Shown piece after piece: positions 1 to 4,236 of a stretch of DNA of 8,231 bases; within the stretch, counting starts at the first letter, position 1, and every line of letters begins with the position of its first letter. The notes beneath the pieces were generated by a model, which saw nothing but the letters and a program-made list of their open reading frames with translations, did not search any database and had not been told where the DNA came from. A program made the translations under genes and the position numbers. The DNA lies in assembly GCA_002448495.1 (NCBI GenBank), contig DJYL01000034.1:6920-15150 (forward strand), written 5' to 3'. The stretch comes from Pseudoselenomonas ruminantium. GTDB lineage: Bacteria > Bacillota > Negativicutes > Selenomonadales > Selenomonadaceae.

Positions 1-37
1 AATTCGTTGGCGATGTCGACGTTGGACATTTCGAGGG
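1..37. repeat. Left arm of 37-bp inverted repeat in the flgE 3' ends
   Basis: Positions 1-37 are the exact reverse complement of 6471-6507. Both encode the C-terminal LEMSNVDIANEF block of FlgE. The flanking codons inside each gene differ, so this perfect stretch stands out. It may extend left beyond the window. It probably reflects functional constraint plus gene conversion between the two copies. The window edge falling inside it may also mark an assembly break at a repeat. Confidence 0.85.
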
Positions 38-2390
38 CGGAAGGCGTTATATCACACCCCAGTGCAGTTGCTGTTTGTACATTAGGAGTGCCTGAGTTAT
101 TAGATGCCTGATAAAGACTACTACCTGTCTTCGTCAGACCGGCTGCATTTGTAAACTGCGCCACGGCAATCTGTCCTTCAGCCTGTCTCACACCATTTGT
201 ATAAGTAGCCTGAATAATCCCCGAGCTATCTATGGAAATAGACTTCAACGTTCCTGCCGGATTACCATCGGTTGTACCATTAAAGGTGCTGTCACCAACA
301 AACTGCGTCAATTGTGAAACATCAATTGCCACCGTTTGGGTATGATTTGCACCATTTGTCATGGTCAACTCGATATTGCCACTTCCGGTCAACATTTGCC
401 CGGAGGTTGAAAATTGAACCGTAACGGGCTTCATGTCAACCGTAATTGTGCCACTGGAATCCGTAATCGTGTTGGTTGTTCCCTCCACATTGGAACCATC
501 CAGATTAATCGTCCACTGATTACCATCACTCGCAGTAACGCCACTACCTGTAGCGGTCTTGGTGAAATACACCGGAACAGCATGGACACCGCCATCACTA
601 TCATATACATTGAGGATTGTCGTAATCGGCAGGCTATGACCTATATTATAGGTTCCGGATGTCACTATCTGCGTAGTCTGATCAGAAAATGTGAGTGATA
701 AAGCTTCCGTGCCGGAGGCCGTAACACTTCCCGGAATAATCTCTTCCACCAACGTATTATCGTTATACTTAACACCGGTTATTTTCGTTTGTTTCTCAAC
801 ATTAGTTATTTCGGTCAAGGGAGCATACTGTACAATTGTAGCCGTCGTTGGCGTACCACCACTTGATGTATAGGTATACGAACCACCAACGGTATAGGTT
901 GTGCCTGTGGGAATCATATCATCATGGAAAGTACCATCATCCAATTCAATACGCACTTTTGTTCCACTCGGTACTTGTGCCGGGGTAGTGGTAAATGCAT
1001 CTGCATAGTAATCACCAACAGCATAAGGTCCCGGCGGCGTGCTGCTGCTTGTTACAGAAATCGTCCTGCCATCCTTAAGCGTTAATACCAATGGTGAAGT
1101 CGCTGTGGCGGTAGCACTTCCAGTTACGGCCTCCAGTGCATAACCTTCATTAATATTTGTAGTTGTGCCAAAGCGCAAGGAGGTGCCATCACCTTCACTA
1201 GATGTAACGGTCATCTTATCTGGGGTGAACGTAATTTTTGCTCCTACGACTTTAGATGTAACACCACCATAAGTATATGTATCCGTACCAATAACATACG
1301 ACTGTGGAGGGCCTACGGGCGATACATCATGAGTGGTACCATCAGCTAAAGTCAGCACTAAAGTTTCACTGGCATCCATTTGCGTAACCGTATCACCAAT
1401 AGTCGTATTTTCAATCGTTACAAGGTCACCATAGGTATACGTTGTTCCATCCACGCCAGTCGTTGTACGAACGTTACCACCACCATAGTCCTTTTCTAAT
1501 GTAACATCAACAATGCCCTTTTTCGCTGTAACTTTATCATTAGATGAAGCACCTGTCGTACTATCCAAAACATATCCATAGCGCCAGGTTTTATCCGTAG
1601 AGGTATTTTCAAACGAATGTGTGGTGCCACCATTCAGTGTGACCGTTACCGGGGAATGATATTTATTTACCTCAAGTGCAGTTGAAACAGATAAATCCTT
1701 AACGGTAGTGGAATAAACATCATCAAGCTTATAAGTGGTACCAGGAGTTCCCGCCACCTTGATGCCTCCGGTCAATACCAAATCACAGGGCATGCCATTC
1801 GTGCAAGTCCAATTCGTTTTATCGCAGCCATTTACCTTCGTTATCACGGCACTATCTGCCTTTACATTATTGGCATAGGTAGCCAGCGTTGTGGCTGTTG
1901 GTTTCATGGACTTTCCGGATTGAATAACAATATCTGTAGGATCACTATTCGTAGAAATATTGCCATTTTCAAACATCCAACCTTGTACTTTTAAGCCGCT
2001 TCCCGGCAGAACATAATTGCCATTTGCATCAAATTCAAACGCACCATCACGGGTATAGTACGTTTCCGCTCCCTTTTTTACAACAAACAAACCATTGCCA
2101 GACAAACACAAATCGGTATTTTTCCCCGTAGCCTGCACTGAACCATCCGTAAAAATGGTATCAATACTAGCCACACTTACCCCCAAGCCAATCTGTTTAG
2201 GATTGGTACCACCAAGATTTCCTCTCGGCGCAGAAGCCCCAGCCTGCGTTTGGCTAAGCGTATCAGCGAAGGTCACGCGGCTGGACTTAAATCCCGTAGT
2301 ATTGACGTTAGCAATGTTGTTACCCACAACATCCATCTTCGTCTGATGCCCTTTAAGCCCTGAAACTCCCGAATACAACGAACGCATCAT
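1..2390 (-). CDS. flgE: Flagellar hook protein FlgE, copy 1 (3' end beyond window)
   Basis: I translated the minus strand from the ATG at 2390 and found 796 codons open to the window edge with no stop. By comparison with copy 2 about 33 residues are missing, giving ~829 in all. FlgE polymerises into the extracellular hook joining flagellar rod and filament. The N-terminal rod/hook segment (LYSGVSGLKGHQTKMD, then GNNIANVNTTGFK) and the C-terminal segment (SALEMSNVDIANEF, 784-797) are family hallmarks. Typical FlgE has ~400 residues; here a large Thr/Ser/Gly-rich beta-type insert fills about 165-576. It holds degenerate units of the form 'hydrophobic-x-Leu-x-Asp-Gly-Thr' near residues 252, 348, 438, 483 and 568. 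Unlike copy 2 it has cysteines at 95, 189, 196, 202 and 779. SD AAAGGAG lies 12 nt before the first ATG; a second ATG follows at once. A sigma-28-like promoter lies upstream, so this is probably the expressed copy. Confidence 0.93.
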   Translation of the reverse strand, partial: MMRSLYSGVSGLKGHQTKMDVVGNNIANVNTTGFKSSRVTFADTLSQTQAGASAPRGNLGGTNPKQIGLGVSVASIDTIFTDGSVQATGKNTDLCLSGNGLFVVKKGAETYYTRDGAFEFDANGNYVLPGSGLKVQGWMFENGNISTNSDPTDIVIQSGKSMKPTATTLATYANNVKADSAVITKVNGCDKTNWTCTNGMPCDLVLTGGIKVAGTPGTTYKLDDVYSTTVKDLSVSTALEVNKYHSPVTVTLNGGTTHSFENTSTDKTWRYGYVLDSTTGASSNDKVTAKKGIVDVTLEKDYGGGNVRTTTGVDGTTYTYGDLVTIENTTIGDTVTQMDASETLVLTLADGTTHDVSPVGPPQSYVIGTDTYTYGGVTSKVVGAKITFTPDKMTVTSSEGDGTSLRFGTTTNINEGYALEAVTGSATATATSPLVLTLKDGRTISVTSSSTPPGPYAVGDYYADAFTTTPAQVPSGTKVRIELDDGTFHDDMIPTGTTYTVGGSYTYTSSGGTPTTATIVQYAPLTEITNVEKQTKITGVKYNDNTLVEEIIPGSVTASGTEALSLTFSDQTTQIVTSGTYNIGHSLPITTILNVYDSDGGVHAVPVYFTKTATGSGVTASDGNQWTINLDGSNVEGTTNTITDSSGTITVDMKPVTVQFSTSGQMLTGSGNIELTMTNGANHTQTVAIDVSQLTQFVGDSTFNGTTDGNPAGTLKSISIDSSGIIQATYTNGVRQAEGQIAVAQFTNAAGLTKTGSSLYQASNNSGTPNVQTATALGCDITPSALEMSNVDIANE

Positions 2391-2410
2391 GATAAATCAC
2401 TTCTCCTTTA
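2368..2410. repeat. 43-bp inverted repeat over the copy 1 translation start
   Basis: This stretch is the exact reverse complement of 4194-4236. It covers the Shine-Dalgarno sequence (AAAGGAG), the spacer, the double ATG and the first seven or so codons of flgE. Identity drops on both sides. The two hook genes therefore share an identical ribosome-loading region, so any difference in output should come from transcription or from the leader upstream. Confidence 0.85.
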
Positions 2411-2482
2411 CCCCATTCACTATCAAAGCTAAGCGACGTTCCCTGTCAAATACCGTAGCTAGTCCGTGCATAACGGCGTTTC

Positions 2483-2565
2483 AACGAGGCAGGAGATATG
2501 CTCGCCTCCTGTTTTGGGATTCGTGTCCCCACCTGATGAGGCAGGGGACGTTTTCTTGCCTCGTT
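2483..2565 (-). other. Structured 83-bp insertion in the flgE copy 1 leader
   Basis: The leaders of the two flgE copies align on both sides of this block (CTATAAC before it, GCCGTTATGCA after it), but the block is present only in copy 1. Its ends are a 9-bp inverted repeat, AACGAGGCA (2483-2491) and TGCCTCGTT (2557-2565). Inside are two further hairpins: GTCCCC/GGGGAC (2525-2530 with 2544-2549, extended by CCT/AGG) and AGGAG/CTCCT (2491-2495 with 2506-2510). As RNA from the minus strand it could fold as a three-way junction. No T-run follows, so it is not a simple terminator. It could be a small miniature transposon or a cis-acting RNA; I do not recognise it as a known riboswitch. Confidence 0.6.
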
Positions 2566-2590
2566 ATAGTTTTTTCTATGGGAAGTCTCC

Positions 2591-2613
2591 TTTTATAAAC
2601 CTATACTTTTTTG
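2591..2613. repeat. Left inverted repeat (candidate invertase crossover site)
   Basis: This is an exact 23-bp reverse complement of 4071-4093. Around a central AT (AAAAAAGT-AT-AGGTTTAT as read toward copy 1) there are A- and T-rich half sites. The arrangement is similar to hix/gix sites of Hin-family invertases (A-tract, 2-bp core, T-tract, about 26 bp). The site would lie in the transcribed leader of copy 1, roughly 200 bp upstream of its start codon. Confidence 0.8.
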
Positions 2614-2644
2614 AAAAGCATTTTTCCTTCCCAATCTACAATGT

Positions 2645-2671
2645 TTATCGGAGAGAATGTGGTTTTTCTTA
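2645..2671 (-). promoter_or_regulatory. Sigma-28 (FliA/SigD)-type flagellar promoter for flgE copy 1
   Basis: Read on the minus strand: TAAG (2671-2668), a spacer of exactly 15 bp, then TCCGATAA (2652-2645). The sigma-28 consensus is TAAA-N15-GCCGATAA, so this differs by one base in each element with ideal spacing. It points toward flgE copy 1 and lies just inside the left inverted repeat. The predicted transcript start is near 2638, giving a leader of about 250 nt. No equivalent is found beside copy 2 in the present orientation. Confidence 0.75.
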
Positions 2672-2690
2672 AGTAAAAAATATATTTTTG

Positions 2691-2707
2691 CAAAAGTTGT
2701 TCTTTTG
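2691..2707. promoter_or_regulatory. Dyad CAAAAG-N5-CTTTTG between recombinase and flagellar promoter
   Basis: A perfect 6-bp inverted repeat with a 5-nt loop lies 20 bp upstream of the sigma-28 -35 element. On the minus strand it is followed by an A/T-rich run ending in six T, so it could be a weak terminator for the recombinase transcript. Its half sites (CAAAA) also resemble the A-tract of the crossover sites, so it could instead bind recombinase or a regulator. The evidence does not separate these. Confidence 0.35.
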
Positions 2708-2760
2708 TGAAAACGTTATCAAGAGGCGTAACAGCTTGTAAGTATTGGTATGCAGGGCTG

Positions 2761-3363
2761 TCACGCTTCTTTTTTTATCTGTTTACATTTCACATAAAAG
2801 GTGGATATGGGCATATTGCAGGCCTTGGCTGCTTGGGTAAGGCTGCACTTTCCGCTGTACCAAAGTTCGCATTGTCCGTAAAAATTATCCGGCACAGGCT
2901 TTTTCGGACGTCCGAAGCGTACACCCCGTTTTTTGGCAGCGGCAATGCCTTCCGCCTGCCGTTGGTGAATATTGCTGCGCTCATTTTCGGCAACAAAGGA
3001 CAAGAGCTGCAAGACCATATCGCTGATGAAGGTTCCCAGCAGGTTCTTGCTGCGCCTGGTATCGAGCAGCGGTAGGGCGATAACTACGATATCTGCTCCC
3101 TTAACCTGCGTGATATAACGCCATTCCTCCATAATCTCTTTATAGTTACGGCCTAAACGGTCAATGGATTTTACAAACACCACGGAGTCCTTAGTCAGTT
3201 TCCGCAGCATTTTCCGATAGTTGGGACGGTTGAAATCCTTGCCGGAAATTCTGTCTATGTAAATATTGTCTGCATGTACTCCTGCCTGTTCCATAGCTGC
3301 CAGTTGGCGGTCAGGATTTTGTTCCTTGGTACTCACTCTCACATAACCATAAATTTTTGTCAT
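2761..3363 (-). CDS. Small serine recombinase, Hin/Pin-type DNA invertase
   Basis: The protein has 200 residues, close to the ~190 of Hin-family invertases. The N-terminal resolvase domain starts YGYVRVST, with Arg9 and nucleophile Ser11. The DRISGK (37-42) and IDRLGRN (67-73, with Asp68, Arg69 and Arg72) motifs follow. A long helix, ERSNIHQRQAEGIAAAK (128-144), leads to the minor-groove GRP (151-153). A C-terminal helix-turn-helix covers about 172-195 (SLTQAAKACNMPISTFYVK). All catalytic positions I can check are present. The start is ATG with GGAGG 7 nt upstream. Such enzymes form a 5'-phosphoserine link and exchange strands at a 2-bp core. It sits between a 23-bp inverted repeat pair and two variant flgE genes, so a promoter or hook-gene inversion role is inferred. 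A strong terminator lies immediately upstream and may keep expression low. A resolvase role is less likely because the repeats are inverted. Confidence 0.92.
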   Translation of the reverse strand: MTKIYGYVRVSTKEQNPDRQLAAMEQAGVHADNIYIDRISGKDFNRPNYRKMLRKLTKDSVVFVKSIDRLGRNYKEIMEEWRYITQVKGADIVVIALPLLDTRRSKNLLGTFISDMVLQLLSFVAENERSNIHQRQAEGIAAAKKRGVRFGRPKKPVPDNFYGQCELWYSGKCSLTQAAKACNMPISTFYVKCKQIKKEA

Positions 3364-3389
3364 AAATCTACCTCCAATAAAAATTGCAT

Positions 3390-3417
3390 AAAAAAGACCG
3401 CTGATTTCTCAACGGTC
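3390..3417 (-). terminator. Rho-independent terminator between toxin gene and recombinase
   Basis: On the minus strand a 9-bp stem (GACCGTTGA pairing with TCAGCGGTC, one G-T pair) closes a GAAA loop and is followed by six T. The stem overlaps the toxin stop codon (3418-3416) and ends 27 nt before the recombinase ATG. No separate promoter for the recombinase is visible in that gap, so recombinase mRNA probably depends on read-through from the toxin-antitoxin promoter. Confidence 0.85.
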
Positions 3418-3751
3418 AGTTATCTTTATTCATTTCAGCAAATTGCTCCATAATTCGTTCCCAATCGTGGTCTGTAATCGTTCCAGCATAACGTCTTAGC
3501 TGGCTTCGGGGAATGATTATCGTATTTACTGGACTTGCTGTCGATGGGAAGTCTAAGGGGACTTCAGACCATTCATCTAACTCTACGTCATGTTTATCAT
3601 AGGGCTTAGATTTCGTTATCTTCGTCACCCAAACATGAATGTTATCGTCATCCACATCGAGGATTAGAACAGGTCTATCTTTGCCTTTCGTCTTGTCCTC
3701 TGCGAATGGAAAACAAGCGTACCAAACCTGTGTGGGACTAAGAAACTGCAA
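3416..3751 (-). CDS. PemK/MazF-family toxin-like protein
   Basis: The protein has 111 residues. The N-terminal beta-strand pattern VWYACFPF followed by KGKDRPVLIL (22-31) matches the conserved 'G-x-x-RP-hydrophobic' segment of PemK/MazF ribonuclease toxins. VTKITKS (42-48) occupies the place of the second conserved strand with Thr/Ser, and the C-terminal helix DHDWERIMEQFAEM fits the fold. Known members cut mRNA at short sequences and are held by a partner antitoxin. The start is taken as TTG at 3751: the frame is closed by a stop 9 codons upstream with no ATG or GTG between, and the gene overlaps the preceding small gene by 14 nt, suggesting translational coupling. Its placement inside the putative invertible segment is unusual. 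The family call is good; toxicity is inferred. Confidence 0.72.
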   Translation of the reverse strand: MQFLSPTQVWYACFPFAEDKTKGKDRPVLILDVDDDNIHVWVTKITKSKPYDKHDVELDEWSEVPLDFPSTASPVNTIIIPRSQLRRYAGTITDHDWERIMEQFAEMNKDN

Positions 3752-3932
3752 CGCCAGGTCTGTGTTCAGCTTTAGTCAACTCCTCGTAATGAGTATCCCA
3801 CTCGTCCTCGTAGAACCACGGGTCACTCTTTGATATTGTAGCATATCCGTCCTCGTTAACATGCGTGTTGCGGAGGGCTGCCGCTTCTATGTTGCGCCTG
3901 TTCTGATTTAGAACATCTCTGAAACTTGTCAT
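3738..3932 (-). CDS. Small acidic protein, candidate antitoxin
   Basis: The protein has 64 residues, beginning MTSFRDVLNQNRRNIEAAALR and ending in an acidic stretch (FYEDEWDTHYEELTKAEH). The start is ATG with GGAGG 7 nt upstream, the best ribosome site of the pair. I recognise no family and see no clear ribbon-helix-helix, AbrB or helix-turn-helix motif. Its position directly upstream of a PemK-like gene, the 14-nt overlap, its small size and its acidic character are typical of an antitoxin made ahead of its toxin. That role is inferred from context only. It is probably the first gene of the transcript that includes the toxin and, by read-through, the recombinase. Confidence 0.6.
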   Translation of the reverse strand: MTSFRDVLNQNRRNIEAAALRNTHVNEDGYATISKSDPWFYEDEWDTHYEELTKAEHRPGVAVS

Positions 3933-4013
3933 CTTGACCCCTCCATCTCATCTATCCAATACCATTTACATTAACACGGGGCATGCACGTTTCATTTATG
4001 CCTATCTTACCAC

Positions 4014-4019
4014 ATTATA
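4014..4019 (-). promoter_or_regulatory. Candidate -10 box (TATAAT) for the antitoxin-toxin operon
   Basis: On the minus strand a perfect TATAAT lies about 80 nt upstream of the antitoxin ATG. No good -35 hexamer is found 16-18 bp further upstream, so activity may be weak or need a regulator. It lies inside the right inverted repeat and so would move with the segment on inversion. Confidence 0.4.
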
Positions 4020-4070
4020 GGGTATTTTTCCAGTCATATTCCTAAAAATTCATTTGTAAGAGGTTTATTG

Positions 4071-4093
4071 CAAAAAAGTATAGGTTTATAAAA
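4071..4093. repeat. Right inverted repeat (candidate invertase crossover site)
   Basis: This is the exact reverse-complement partner of 2591-2613. On the outer side, similarity with the copy 1 leader continues imperfectly (CCATAG, CTATAAC, GCCGTTATGCA, TTGACA, GGAACGTCGCTTA). On the inner side it stops at the first base. That abrupt edge is what a site-specific inversion boundary would give. Confidence 0.8.
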
Positions 4094-4213
4094 ACTTTCT
4101 TTCCATAGTAAAAAGCTATAACGCGCCGTTATGCAGGGATTCGCAGCACGGCATTTGACAAGGAACGTCGCTTATCTGCAACAGTTTATGGGATAAAGGA
4201 GAAGTGATTTATC
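4094..4213 (+). other. Leader region of flgE copy 2, no promoter seen
   Basis: These 120 bp are related to the copy 1 leader but lack its 83-bp structured insertion. I searched from 3940 to the start codon on the plus strand for TAAA-N15-GCCGATAA and found nothing close. A TTGACA (4154-4159) is shared with copy 1 but has no matching -10 here. The ribosome site AAAGGAG is at 4195-4201. As sequenced, copy 2 has no recognisable promoter of its own. Confidence 0.55.
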
Positions 4214-4236
4214 ATGATGCGTTCGTTGTATTCGGG
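4194..4236. repeat. 43-bp inverted repeat over the copy 2 translation start
   Basis: This is the exact reverse-complement partner of 2368-2410. It spans the Shine-Dalgarno sequence, both ATG codons and the first codons of flgE copy 2. Confidence 0.85.

Larger units (their letters stand above)
2591..4093. mobile_element. Putative invertible DNA segment (hook-gene promoter switch)
   Basis: A perfect 23-bp inverted repeat bounds a segment holding a serine invertase, a toxin-antitoxin-like pair and a single outward sigma-28-like promoter. Outside the repeats lie two divergent flgE genes with related leaders; inside, the sequence is unique. Similarity between the two flanks ends at the inner base of each repeat. 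This is the layout of Hin-type promoter inversion. Inversion would carry the promoter from copy 1 to copy 2. All three genes in the segment read in the same direction as the promoter, so they would always point toward the active hook gene. Actual inversion is inferred, not shown by one sequence. Confidence 0.75.

Noticed and set aside
1..2390. Copy 1 flgE as a pseudogene or silent fragment, because it has no stop in the window
   Set aside because: Codon-by-codon translation shows 796 open codons with intact N-terminal and C-terminal family motifs; only the window edge truncates it.
2422..2449. Sigma-A promoter TTGACA-N16-TTTGAT just upstream of copy 1
   Set aside because: The -10 match is weak, and although TTGACA is conserved upstream of copy 2, no -10 accompanies it there. 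It remains possible as a minor promoter.
2391..2565. Cyclic di-GMP riboswitch in the flgE leader
   Set aside because: The conserved GEMM core and its tetraloop receptor arrangement were not found; the block looks more like an insertion with terminal inverted repeats.
2707..3075. 122-residue plus-strand reading frame
   Set aside because: It lies antisense to the recombinase, whose catalytic motifs are intact, and has no ribosome site or recognisable content.
2591..4093. Segment as a conventional insertion sequence or transposon
   Set aside because: There is no transposase, and the bounding repeats lie in homologous leaders of two paralogous genes with no target duplication seen. An inversion cassette fits better.
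3940..4213. A sigma-28 promoter for flgE copy 2
   Set aside because: No TAAA-like element with a GCCGATAA-like element 15 bp downstream occurs on the plus strand here; the nearest partial matches fail in both hexamer and spacing.
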